The notes below the pieces were generated by a model, which saw nothing but the letters and a program-made list of their open reading frames with translations, searched no databases and was not told the DNA's origin. A program made the translations under genes and the position numbers. This document shows positions 13,268-21,200 of a stretch of 23,103 nt of DNA, piece after piece (positions within the stretch are counted from its first letter, which is position 1; each line of letters starts with the position of its first letter). This DNA comes from an uncultured Thermoanaerobacterales bacterium (GTDB lineage: Bacteria; Bacillota; Clostridia; Christensenellales; UBA1242): assembly GCA_949840475.1 (NCBI GenBank), contig CATKXA010000005.1, forward strand, positions 1-23,103, in the 5' to 3' direction.

Positions 13268-14200
13268 ATGGATAAAGCAAAATATGAAGAGTTGAAAGAA
13301 AGACATAACTCTTTAATAATCGAAGGATTTAAGACGGGAAATATTTTTTTATATCCGGATGCTCTTTTTGATAGTCTAAGAGCGTTTAATTATGGTGGGT
13401 TTCCAGCATCAATATTGCTATTTTATCCAAATCTTTGTAACGGGCATTGCTACGATAGAGCACTTTTAATGCAACTTGCATTTGATGATGCTAAAGTTGT
13501 TTGGGCAGACATTGAAAGTCTAAGGCTTCAAGGTGTTGAACCAGAGCATGCTTATGTTGAAACAAAGCTAAATGTTTATGGCAAAGATATTGACTGCGTA
13601 GTAGATACTTCACTTGGGCTCATATATACTAAAGCATATTACGAGGCTGTTGAAAAGCCAAAAATCAATAAAGTCCTATCAAAAAAACAATGTATGGGGT
13701 CATATGAAATACAATCTATATTAGCTTCTGATTTTCAAAGTGACAAATGGATTTTGCTTTTGACTTTGCCAATTATAGAAGAAAAAATTAAAAGTGGCGA
13801 TAGTTTGTATGAAGAAAAATTACTTAAAGAGATAGAACTTTTAAAGCAGGCAATAAATTTTGATGCTATGCAGCAAGAATATGAAGAAGATAGATTAAAA
13901 TCCTCTGAAGAGCTTGACAAGAAATTTGGCATTGTTCGTGACAAATATGGAAGAGAAGTGTCGAGAAACGGTATTCCAAATGAGTTTTATGATGCCAAAT
14001 CTCCTAAAGAGATTGCTTTAGAAAATGAGAAGATTGAACAGATGATAAGTGATCCAAAGCATAAAGAAAAGTTTTTTAGGCAATGTGCAAGAAGATCAGT
14101 AAGAAGAATGAAGAAAACTGATAAAAACATTATCAAACGCGTAAAAGCAAGACTAAAGCAAATAAATAAAGATCCTGAGAAAGATGTTTATAGTATGTAG
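13268..14200 (+). CDS. Hypothetical protein with transglutaminase/papain-like Cys-His-Asp pattern
   Basis: 310-residue protein without signal peptide or membrane segment. The N-terminal part has a Cys-His-Asp arrangement like the transglutaminase-like fold: C61 in GHCYDRALLMQLAF at a helix start, H94 in EHAYVE, and D113 in VVDTSLGLIY. This suggests a cysteine hydrolase or an inactive relative, but no named family is recognised. Residues from about 165 on are helical and charged, and the last 50 are strongly basic (RRSVRRMKK, KRVKARLKQ), which could bind nucleic acid. ATG 13268 has GGAG (13257-13260, spacer 7). It is a single-gene unit between the sigK terminator and the rnpB promoter. Another possibility is a structural protein that only keeps the fold. 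Confidence 0.75.
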   Translation: MDKAKYEELKERHNSLIIEGFKTGNIFLYPDALFDSLRAFNYGGFPASILLFYPNLCNGHCYDRALLMQLAFDDAKVVWADIESLRLQGVEPEHAYVETKLNVYGKDIDCVVDTSLGLIYTKAYYEAVEKPKINKVLSKKQCMGSYEIQSILASDFQSDKWILLLTLPIIEEKIKSGDSLYEEKLLKEIELLKQAINFDAMQQEYEEDRLKSSEELDKKFGIVRDKYGREVSRNGIPNEFYDAKSPKEIALENEKIEQMISDPKHKEKFFRQCARRSVRRMKKTDKNIIKRVKARLKQINKDPEKDVYSM

Positions 14201-14231
14201 TAGTCGTGTTTGAATTTAAAATAATGTACTA

Positions 14232-14260
14232 TTGACAAAAAGACTATTCCATGATAATAT
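14232..14260 (+). promoter_or_regulatory. Promoter of rnpB
   Basis: A perfect TTGACA (14232-14237), a 17-bp spacer and TAATAT (14255-14260) preceded by TGA (extended -10). The predicted start at about 14267 agrees with the RNA 5' end. Confidence 0.8.
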
Positions 14261-14268
14261 CTAATTAT

Positions 14269-14614
14269 GAAGTTAGCCGAGTGATTGCACCTAAGTTTTA
14301 GGTGAGGAAAGTCCGAGCACCATAGAGCAAGTGCACTTGATAACGTCAAGCTAGGGTGACCTAAGGAAAAGGGCAACAGAGATATACCGCTAACCAGCAA
14401 ATCCATATGAGGCTATGCCAGGAGCAAGGGTGGAAAAGTGAGGTAAGAGCTCACTCCAATGTATGGTGACATATGTTGGCTGTAAACTCTGCACGGTGCA
14501 AGATGTGGGACAATAGGGCTGCTCGTCCGTCCCCAAAATCGCTTGAGCGGTTTGGCAACAAATCGCCTAGATAGATAATCACTCAAGACAGAACTCGGCT
14601 TATAGACTAACTTC
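14269..14614 (+). ncRNA. rnpB: RNase P RNA (M1-type, class A features)
   Basis: Catalytic RNA of RNase P, which removes 5' leaders from pre-tRNAs. The ends GAAGTTAG (14269-14276) and CTAACTTC (14607-14614) form P1. The conserved core segments are present: GAGGAAAGTCCGAGC followed by ACCATAG near the 5' end, GCAACAGAGATATACCGC in the middle, and ACAGAACTCGGCTTATAGAC near the 3' end. The layout after GAGGAAAGTCC and the GCAACAGAGA segment follow the ancestral class A plan more than the Bacillus class B plan. The length of about 346 nt is normal. The RNA has its own promoter and a strong terminator. Confidence 0.96.
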
Positions 14615-14617
14615 AAG

Positions 14618-14654
14618 AGCTACGCTTTTAATAGCGTAGCTTTTTTGTTTTTTT
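14618..14654 (+). terminator. Intrinsic terminator of rnpB
   Basis: AGCTACGCT (14618-14626) pairs with AGCGTAGCT (14633-14641) around TTTAAT, followed by T6-G-T7. Confidence 0.95.
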
Positions 14655-14701
14655 AAATTCATTGGTGTTTTAAAAGTACAATTTATGTTCAAAATTATTG
14701 C

Positions 14702-15508
14702 ATGCATATTTTAAGCTTTATAGTCATTGTGATAAGCTTGCTTATTATAATATTTTTATCCATTTATGCTCCTAAAAAAGTGGAGCAGTTTATCCCTGTA
14801 GAAAAACTCAGTGATTACATTATGGGTGATGACAAAAAACGCAAATCTGATGATATAAACCATAAAATTACACTAAATACTAGCAAAAATAGACAAGAAA
14901 CTGTATACAAGAGGCTTTCTAAAGTAGATTTAAATTACAAACTAAATAGTAGGAACAAGCTTGTTTATGTTGAGAAAAATAATAGTAAATACACAAAAAC
15001 ATTACTTGCACTAGCTCCTATAATCCAAAGCAAAATCAATTATAATGATAACAAATATAGAGCAATAAAAGATGAGTGCATAATTGAAACTGTGGCAAAT
15101 TCATATGCTCATGCTGTGCTATTAAAGGATAGTTTTAATATGTTTGAAAGCTTTAAAAACTTATGCAGTTTGGTAAAAGTTTATAAGAAAGAAGCAGAGA
15201 TTTTAAGTTATTTGGTAGCTTCAAATTTGCTAATTATTTATTTTAAATTATGTGACGATATAGTCGCTTTTAAGAAAAAAATCAAAGTAGGAGCTAATTT
15301 AAAGTCTTATAAAAGAGCAAAACTTAAAGACAGCTTTGTCTATTATGGTGCGTTCATGTTTAATCCAAGTGCGACTAAAATTTTAAACAACAATAGCGAC
15401 CAAATAATTTGTCATACAAACAAGGTACTAAGCGAGCTTGAACAAATTGAAAACAAGCAAAAAATCATTTATAAATACATAACGTTTTTATATAATGGCA
15501 TAAAGTAA
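14702..15508 (+). CDS. Hypothetical protein with N-terminal membrane anchor
   Basis: 268 residues, family not recognised. Residues 3-23 (ILSFIVIVISLLIIIFLSIY) form one membrane span, followed by a positively charged region, so the body is probably cytoplasmic. The rest is Lys- and Asn-rich and mainly helical, with a more hydrophobic helix near SYLVASNLLIIYFKL. No catalytic motif is seen. ATG 14702 is the only usual start codon before the upstream in-frame stop (14654), yet no ribosome binding site precedes it. A TACAAT (14677-14682) would put the mRNA start about 12 nt before the ATG, so translation may be leaderless or weak. It lies directly after the rnpB terminator and has no clear terminator of its own. 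Confidence 0.75.
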   Translation: MHILSFIVIVISLLIIIFLSIYAPKKVEQFIPVEKLSDYIMGDDKKRKSDDINHKITLNTSKNRQETVYKRLSKVDLNYKLNSRNKLVYVEKNNSKYTKTLLALAPIIQSKINYNDNKYRAIKDECIIETVANSYAHAVLLKDSFNMFESFKNLCSLVKVYKKEAEILSYLVASNLLIIYFKLCDDIVAFKKKIKVGANLKSYKRAKLKDSFVYYGAFMFNPSATKILNNNSDQIICHTNKVLSELEQIENKQKIIYKYITFLYNGIK

Positions 15509-15570
15509 AAGATTTATTATTTTATTTATATTTATAATATACATATATTAAACATATGTTTAGTTTTTGT

Positions 15571-15600
15571 TTTACAAGTTCATTTTCTGTATGATATACT
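15571..15600 (+). promoter_or_regulatory. Extended -10 promoter of rarA-helD
   Basis: TTTACA (15571-15576, 5 of 6), an 18-bp spacer and TATACT (15595-15600) preceded by TGA. A perfect 14-nt palindrome TAAACATATGTTTA (15549-15562) lies just upstream of the -35 and could be an operator. Confidence 0.7.
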
Positions 15601-15627
15601 ATAAAAATACAAATAAGGATATAAAAA

Positions 15628-16908
15628 ATGAATTTGTTTTCAGAAAATATTGTCAAATCTGCACCCCTTGCTGAGAGAATGCGTCCTAAAACTTTGGACC
15701 AGTTTTTTGGGCAGCCGCATCTCGCAAAAAAAGGCACACTTTTGAGGCGTGCAATAGAGGTGGATAGACTTGGCAGCTGTATTTTCTATGGACCGCCGGG
15801 AACAGGTAAAACAACTCTAGCATCTATCATCGCAAAAACAACAAGTTCTAATTTTGAAATATTGAATGCAGTGACCAGTGGTGTTGCTGATGCAAAAAAA
15901 ATAATAGAGCAAGCAAAAAAAGAGCTTGAAATGTTTAATCGTAAAACCTATCTATTGCTTGATGAGTGTCACAGGTGGAACAAAGCTCAATCTGACGCTG
16001 TACTTGAAGCTATTGAAAAGGGATATATTATTTTTATTGGTTCAACCACAGAAAATCCATACACAAGTATGACAAGAGCTATTGTATCAAGATGCAGAGT
16101 TTTTGAGTTTAAGCCTCTAAGTAAAGAGGATATTCAAAAAGTTATAGACTCAGCTATTAGTGACAAAGAACGTGGCTTTGGAAACTTAAATATTGAAATT
16201 GAGCCAGAAGCAAATGAGCATTTGGTATTGACTAGTGGCGGCGATGCTAGGGTTGTTTTAGGTAATTTAGAACTTGCTGTGCTTAGCACTAAGGCTGTAA
16301 AAGGGAAAATAGTCATCACTAAAAAAATCGCAAAAGAGTGCTCGTCTGGACGTAATTTGAGCTTAGACAGTGATTTATACTACGATATGCTGTCTGCTTT
16401 TTGTAAGAGCCTAAGAGGTAGCGATGCAGATGCTGCTCTATATTGGAGCCGCAGAATGATAAAAGCTGGCGTGGAACCACTTATTATTGCAAGGCGACTA
16501 GTGGCACATGCGAGTGAAGATGTTGGACTAGCAAATTCTCAAGCTTTGGTTGTAAGTATTAGTGCTTTAACAGCTATTGAAAAAATGGGAATACCAGAAG
16601 GGTTGATTCCGCTTAGCCATGCAATTATTTATGTTTGCATGTCACCAAAGTCAAACAGCGTTATAAATGCAATGCACCTTGCTGATAATGATGTAGAAAA
16701 GACTTTTAACGGTGCAGTTCCAGACCATTTGAAAAATTATAACTACTTAAATGAAAAACGCAAAAAGTACAAATATCCGCATGATTTTGGGGGATATATT
16801 GAGCAACAATACCTTCCAGATGAAATTAAAGACCATGTATATTATGTACCGTCAAACAATGGGGCTGAAAAATCTATAGTTCTACCAAAGAGCAAAAAAG
16901 TTGATTAG
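15628..16908 (+). CDS. rarA: Replication-associated recombination protein RarA (MgsA), AAA+ ATPase
   Basis: AAA+ ATPase related to clamp loaders and to eukaryotic WRNIP1, acting at stalled replication forks. 426 residues, a normal length. It starts with the family segment PLAERMRPKTLDQFFGQPHL (13-32), then Walker A GPPGTGKT (55-62), Walker B LLLDECHRWNKAQSD (109-123), sensor 1 GSTTENP (138-144) and the arginine-finger region SRCRVFEF (154-161). The C-terminal part has the RarA tetramerisation and DNA-binding signature, including ASEDVGLAN and a proline-rich end. Walker B is DECH instead of the more usual DEIH. AAGGAT precedes the ATG. The helD ribosome site overlaps its stop codon, so the two are cotranscribed. 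Confidence 0.95.
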   Translation: MNLFSENIVKSAPLAERMRPKTLDQFFGQPHLAKKGTLLRRAIEVDRLGSCIFYGPPGTGKTTLASIIAKTTSSNFEILNAVTSGVADAKKIIEQAKKELEMFNRKTYLLLDECHRWNKAQSDAVLEAIEKGYIIFIGSTTENPYTSMTRAIVSRCRVFEFKPLSKEDIQKVIDSAISDKERGFGNLNIEIEPEANEHLVLTSGGDARVVLGNLELAVLSTKAVKGKIVITKKIAKECSSGRNLSLDSDLYYDMLSAFCKSLRGSDADAALYWSRRMIKAGVEPLIIARRLVAHASEDVGLANSQALVVSISALTAIEKMGIPEGLIPLSHAIIYVCMSPKSNSVINAMHLADNDVEKTFNGAVPDHLKNYNYLNEKRKKYKYPHDFGGYIEQQYLPDEIKDHVYYVPSNNGAEKSIVLPKSKKVD

Positions 16909-16919
16909 GAGAGAAAATT

Positions 16920-19100
16920 ATGATATCTGAAAGAGAAATCAAAAAAGAGAAAGATTACTTAAAAGCTGTTTTATATTTGCTTGAAAAAGAAATACAAAAA
17001 AACAATGTCAAAATTGATGAGTATTCTTCTGCTGTGCAAGACAACTTAAAGTATACTTGGGATTATGATAATCAATCAGATATTGACGAGTGGGCTTCAA
17101 ACATGATGAATGTTGAGGTTAAAAGCTTAACTGCTATCAACTCGACAGATAGAAATAAAAGCTACTCTAAAATGCTAAAGAGTGCATATTTTGCAAGAAT
17201 AGACTTTGAAACAGAGGGGGATGTTATTCCAGTATACCTTGGTATCGCGACGTTATCTGACGGAACAGACTTTTATGTTTATGACTGGCGTGCACCAATA
17301 TCTAGTATGTTCTATGACTATGAAATGGGCGATGCTCAGTATGTTACTCCAAGCGGAGAGATTATTAAAGGTAAGATTACTGTGAAGAGGCAGTATAAAA
17401 TTGAGGGCGAAAAAATCGTTCAAATTTTTGATACTGATATGCAAGTTATTGATGATATTTTAAAGCAAATGCTTGAAAATAAAGCCTCTGACAAAATGCG
17501 TAATATTGTTAACACCATTCAAAAAGAACAAAATAGGGTTATTAGAAAAAAAGGTGTTGACATTTTAGTTGTTCAAGGTCCTGCGGGTAGTGGTAAGACC
17601 TCTGTTGCAATGCATAAGATTGCGTATTTGCTTTACGCTGAAAAGAATAAAATTAATAACAGCAATATTTTAATCATTTCTCCAAATGAAATATTTTCTA
17701 ACTACATTTCAAACGTTTTGCCAGAAATAGGCGAGGACAATGTTTATCAAACAACTTTTATGGACTTTATCCGTAGCCAACTTGACTTTAAAATCAAGGG
17801 GTCTATGAATGATGTTTATGAAACTGTTTATACAAGCAAGCTTAATGCGAAAACAAGGAGTTTAGAACTTGCAAACATTACTTTGAAGTTTGGTGCAGCT
17901 TATATCAATCTGTTAGAGCATTACTTGAAACTCAAAAGGAATGATATTTTAGGCATTGAGAATATTGTTGTTGACGGAAAAGTTGTCATTGAAAAAGAAT
18001 ATTTAGAAAGGCTTGCTTTGGAGCTTGAAAGTAACGGCGTCAGCTTATATATGCAAGGCAAAAAGTTGATTGAAAAAATAATGTTACATTTAGCCATTAA
18101 AATTGGTAATAAGCAATCATCTGCTATTGCAAAAGTGCGAAAAATGCTTGAAGCAAACTTAAACAAAATAAAAGTAAAGCCTATTTTCATTGATTTGTAT
18201 TCAGATAAAAACAGATTTATCTCAATAGTAGAAGAGGTTTATAATACAACGGGTGCTCAAGCGACTGCAAGGCTATCAATAAAAGAACTAAGCGATATTT
18301 TTGACTATACAGAGAGCCAGCTTTCTAAAAATATTTTGCCTTTTGAAGATGTTGTTGGTTACTTGTATTTAAAAGACAGGCTTCATAGCTATAGTGCACA
18401 AAGCAAAATCAGATACGTTTTAATTGATGAAGCTCAAGATTATACTATTATGCAATATAGAATTTTGGCACATTTATTCAAGAGGGCAAATATTACAATT
18501 CTTGGCGATTTAAATCAATCAATCATGCCATTTGCCATGCACAAAGATTATGAAACGATTTTGAATGTTTTGAAGCAGGATAGACCTGGAGCTAAGTGCG
18601 ACATGAACTATTTAACAAAAACATATCGTTCAACATATGAAATAAATATATTCAGTAAAAAAATTATTGGCGACTTAAACATGTACAACCAAGTGGATAG
18701 ACATGGCGATGATGTTCAGGTTATTAAAGATAATGAAAGCGGACAGTCAAAGTGCTTTGATGATGCAATAGAGCTTAAGAAAAAATACAACTCTGTTGCC
18801 ATTGTTACTAAAAGCCAAGCGGAAGCAGATATGCTTAAAGAGAGTTTGGAAAAAGGTAAAAAATCCAATCAGTTTAAATTGATATCTGGAAAGGATAAAG
18901 TGTTTATTTCTGACAAGGTTTTAATAATTCCATCATACCTTGCTAAGGGCTTGGAGTTTGACGCTTGTTTGGTTTATAATGCAAATGATAAAGTGTATCC
19001 ATTAGAATATAAAAACTTATTTTATGTGGTTTGCACAAGAGCATTGCACAAATTAAATATTTATTACACTGGTACTTTAACAAAATTAATAAAGAAATAA
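16920..19100 (+). CDS. helD: HelD-like superfamily 1 helicase / RNA polymerase recycling factor
   Basis: 726-residue UvrD/Rep-like ATPase of the HelD type, which in Gram-positive bacteria binds RNA polymerase and releases it from stalled or post-termination complexes. In order there is a charged helical N-terminus (1-60), the HelD-specific segment with DWRAPISSMFYDY (from D122), Walker A GPAGSGKT (220-227), an inserted helical domain (about 270-480), Walker B DEAQD (503-507), GDLNQS (529-534), TYRST with R570, and the C-terminal RecA half ending in CTRALHKL (from C705). The GxxGSGKT motif and DEAQD are intact, so it should hydrolyse ATP. AGGAGAG overlaps the rarA stop. Other SF1 helicases such as UvrD lack the N-terminal DWRAP part. 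Confidence 0.9.
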   Translation: MISEREIKKEKDYLKAVLYLLEKEIQKNNVKIDEYSSAVQDNLKYTWDYDNQSDIDEWASNMMNVEVKSLTAINSTDRNKSYSKMLKSAYFARIDFETEGDVIPVYLGIATLSDGTDFYVYDWRAPISSMFYDYEMGDAQYVTPSGEIIKGKITVKRQYKIEGEKIVQIFDTDMQVIDDILKQMLENKASDKMRNIVNTIQKEQNRVIRKKGVDILVVQGPAGSGKTSVAMHKIAYLLYAEKNKINNSNILIISPNEIFSNYISNVLPEIGEDNVYQTTFMDFIRSQLDFKIKGSMNDVYETVYTSKLNAKTRSLELANITLKFGAAYINLLEHYLKLKRNDILGIENIVVDGKVVIEKEYLERLALELESNGVSLYMQGKKLIEKIMLHLAIKIGNKQSSAIAKVRKMLEANLNKIKVKPIFIDLYSDKNRFISIVEEVYNTTGAQATARLSIKELSDIFDYTESQLSKNILPFEDVVGYLYLKDRLHSYSAQSKIRYVLIDEAQDYTIMQYRILAHLFKRANITILGDLNQSIMPFAMHKDYETILNVLKQDRPGAKCDMNYLTKTYRSTYEINIFSKKIIGDLNMYNQVDRHGDDVQVIKDNESGQSKCFDDAIELKKKYNSVAIVTKSQAEADMLKESLEKGKKSNQFKLISGKDKVFISDKVLIIPSYLAKGLEFDACLVYNANDKVYPLEYKNLFYVVCTRALHKLNIYYTGTLTKLIKK

Positions 19101-19163
19101 AAAACGCAAAATCGTTGTAGAAAATATATAAAAACAATGCAAAACTTATATGAGGCGAGGAAA

Positions 19164-20204
19164 ATGAACGATAATTCGAGTTTTAAAAGTGGGGCTCAAA
19201 AGAATTTAATATTTGGAACGAACTCGGCGACCCGTGGTGCTTATTATCACAACATGGGTTTATCTTCTAATGCAAGTTATGGCAGAATTGGTATTTTAGA
19301 AGGACTTAGAAGAACTAGTTTATTTGAAAAAATATGGTATCCAATATTTATCATTGCAGGTATTTTGTGCTTGATTTTTGTTAGACCTTTCACGTTTGAG
19401 CTTTGTTTTGCAGTAATAAGTTTGTGGCTTGGAATGCTTTCTAACAACTTACTTGCTCGAGGCAAGTGGCTTGGTTTATTGTTAAGCATTATTTCATCAG
19501 TGCTTTACACCACGGTATGTTTTTTTACAAAGGTGTTTGGTGAGGTAATAATTAATATCATTTTGTACATACCTCTTGATATATTTGCTCTTATCACTTT
19601 TAAAAAGAATATAAGCAAAAAATCTGACGAGCTTGAAGTTAAGGTAATGAGGCTCAAACAGTGGCTTATTGCGTTGCTACTAACTTTGGTGCTTGGCGGG
19701 GCAATATTTGCAGCTTTATATTTCTTACCTGGTCAAATTTATCCGCTACTAAATGCTTCGTCTGTGGCGTTGTTTATTAGTGCTATGCTCATTAGGAATT
19801 TGAGATACAAAGAGTTCTGGTGGTTCAACCTCTTTGGCAACTTAATGTCTGTTATAATGTGGGCAATAGTTGCAACATCATCAAGCGACCTTCTTTATAG
19901 TCTTCCGTTTGCGCTTTCGTCTTTGGCTGCTTTATCAAATAATGTTTTTGGAATTGTTATGTGGCAAAGCATTTATAAAAAAAGTGTCACAAATGGACGT
20001 GTGTTTGTTAAAACAAATAAGGTTAAGGTAAACAAAGTTATCAAGCTTAGACGTAGATACAAAGACGCATTGAGGTGGGAGCAAGCGGTTGAAGAAAAAA
20101 GATACAATAAACAACAAGCTATGCTTGCAAAACGTGGCTTAGTGAATCTAAAAGATAATAATCAAGCAAAAGAAAATCAAAAGGTGGATAAAAATGGAGA
20201 CTAA
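19164..20204 (+). CDS. pnuC: PnuC-family transporter, first of a tandem pair
   Basis: 346-residue membrane protein resembling PnuC facilitators, which import nicotinamide riboside or related vitamin-derived nucleosides. The family pattern is in LLARGKWLGLLLSIISSVLY (96-115), FGEVIINIILYIPLD (125-139), then WWFNLFGNLMSVIMW (219-233) and NNVFGIVMWQSIYKK (259-273). About seven membrane spans lie between 58 and 270. Unlike ordinary PnuC (about 220-250 residues) it has a 50-residue N-terminal extension and a basic, Lys-rich C-terminal tail of about 70. I chose ATG 19164, preceded by GAGG (19152-19155) and CGAGG; ATG 19137 has no ribosome site. No riboswitch or NAD-related operator is visible in the 63 nt after helD. 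The substrate is not provable from sequence. Confidence 0.78.
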   Translation: MNDNSSFKSGAQKNLIFGTNSATRGAYYHNMGLSSNASYGRIGILEGLRRTSLFEKIWYPIFIIAGILCLIFVRPFTFELCFAVISLWLGMLSNNLLARGKWLGLLLSIISSVLYTTVCFFTKVFGEVIINIILYIPLDIFALITFKKNISKKSDELEVKVMRLKQWLIALLLTLVLGGAIFAALYFLPGQIYPLLNASSVALFISAMLIRNLRYKEFWWFNLFGNLMSVIMWAIVATSSSDLLYSLPFALSSLAALSNNVFGIVMWQSIYKKSVTNGRVFVKTNKVKVNKVIKLRRRYKDALRWEQAVEEKRYNKQQAMLAKRGLVNLKDNNQAKENQKVDKNGD

Positions 20205-21171
20205 AAACCTCAAAGAAGAAATTAATATATCAGATAACTATTCACGCCGATTAATCAGTGGAAGAGTTACCGCCACCGCTGGTATTCATAACTTTGATAC
20301 TCTAAGGCAGGTGTACGGCCCAGGTGCAGATAGGTTTGACGTATTAAGAGCAATACAAAAGCAAAGGTCCTTTGACTTATGGTGGTTTATAATATTTGGT
20401 GTTTTGGGTATTGCATGTTTGATTGCGTTTCCTAGCAGTTGGTTCAATATTCTAGACATGTATGTATGCATGATAAATATCAACTTAGTTACTAGAGGCA
20501 AAGTTATTGGTATTTATGTGGGCATTTTGGAATGCTTTATGTACGCGTATATTTGTTTTACCACTGGTCTTTATGGCGAAGTAATAAAAATGTTTGCAAT
20601 AAATGTTCCGCTTAATATTATTGCAATTATTAACTGGACAAAAAATTTAAAGGCTCAAAAGAAAAATAAGTACAGCAATGAAAAGAAAGAGAGCGGGGTT
20701 GTTATTAGAAAGCTAAAGAAAAAGAGCTTTTTGCTAATTTTGCCACTCATGGGTGTTTTGTATGTTGGCTGTTACTTTGGTTTAGAGTTGCTTGGCACAA
20801 CTGCATTGTTTTTAAGTGCTGCAACTTTGACTTTCTCTATTGTTGCAAAAGTTCTTAACGGAATGAGGTATAAGGAAAATTACATTTTTAGTGTAACTAA
20901 CAATATCATCAGCATCGGCATGTGGATACAGATTATTATTGTTGCTAGAAACTACAGCGATATTGCAATGCTTATTAGTGCTGTTATGTGTTGCTCTAAT
21001 GGTATTTATGGCTATATCACATGGCAAAGAATGTATCGTCAAACGGCAATCAATGGTACTGGTACTGTGCTTGCACTACGAAATGTTAATATCAAAAAAA
21101 TTATCAAGCTCAAAAGGACATATAAAGTTTTGTATTGGAACAGAGAGGTAGACATAAATAAAAACTCATAA
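20194..21171 (+). CDS. PnuC-family transporter, second of a tandem pair
   Basis: 325-residue paralogue of the preceding protein. The shared PnuC pattern is LVTRGKVIGIYVGILECFMY, LYGEVIKMFAINVPLNI, FSVTNNIISIGMW and NGIYGYITWQRMYRQ, in the same order and spacing, with about seven membrane spans between residues 64 and 285. It also has the long N-terminal extension and the basic C-terminus (KKIIKLKRTYK, compare NKVIKLRRRYK in the first). The start overlaps the end of the first gene by 11 nt, with AAGGTGG inside that gene, so translation is coupled. The two may form a mixed oligomer or import different nucleosides; PnuC relatives carry nicotinamide riboside, riboflavin or thiamine. A shared terminator follows. 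Confidence 0.75.
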   Translation: METKNLKEEINISDNYSRRLISGRVTATAGIHNFDTLRQVYGPGADRFDVLRAIQKQRSFDLWWFIIFGVLGIACLIAFPSSWFNILDMYVCMININLVTRGKVIGIYVGILECFMYAYICFTTGLYGEVIKMFAINVPLNIIAIINWTKNLKAQKKNKYSNEKKESGVVIRKLKKKSFLLILPLMGVLYVGCYFGLELLGTTALFLSAATLTFSIVAKVLNGMRYKENYIFSVTNNIISIGMWIQIIIVARNYSDIAMLISAVMCCSNGIYGYITWQRMYRQTAINGTGTVLALRNVNIKKIIKLKRTYKVLYWNREVDINKNS

Positions 21172-21200
21172 AAAAAGCACCAAATTATTGGTGCTTTTTT
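21172..21200. terminator. Bidirectional terminator between convergent genes
   Basis: AGCACCAA (21176-21183) pairs with TTGGTGCT (21188-21195) around ATTA, flanked by five A on the left and six T on the right. It serves the PnuC pair on the plus strand and the mTERF-like gene on the minus strand, whose stop codon begins right at its edge (21200-21202). Confidence 0.93.

Noticed and set aside
14269..14614. tmRNA or another structured RNA instead of RNase P RNA
   Set aside because: The GAGGAAAGTCC and ACAGAACTCGGCTTA segments and paired ends are specific to RNase P RNA, and no tRNA-like end is present.
19137..19163. Earlier ATG for the first PnuC-like protein
   Set aside because: No ribosome site precedes it, while GAGG/CGAGG sites precede ATG 19164.
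19101..19163. NAD-related riboswitch or operator before the PnuC genes
   Set aside because: Only 63 nt are available, and no stable fold or known motif is visible.
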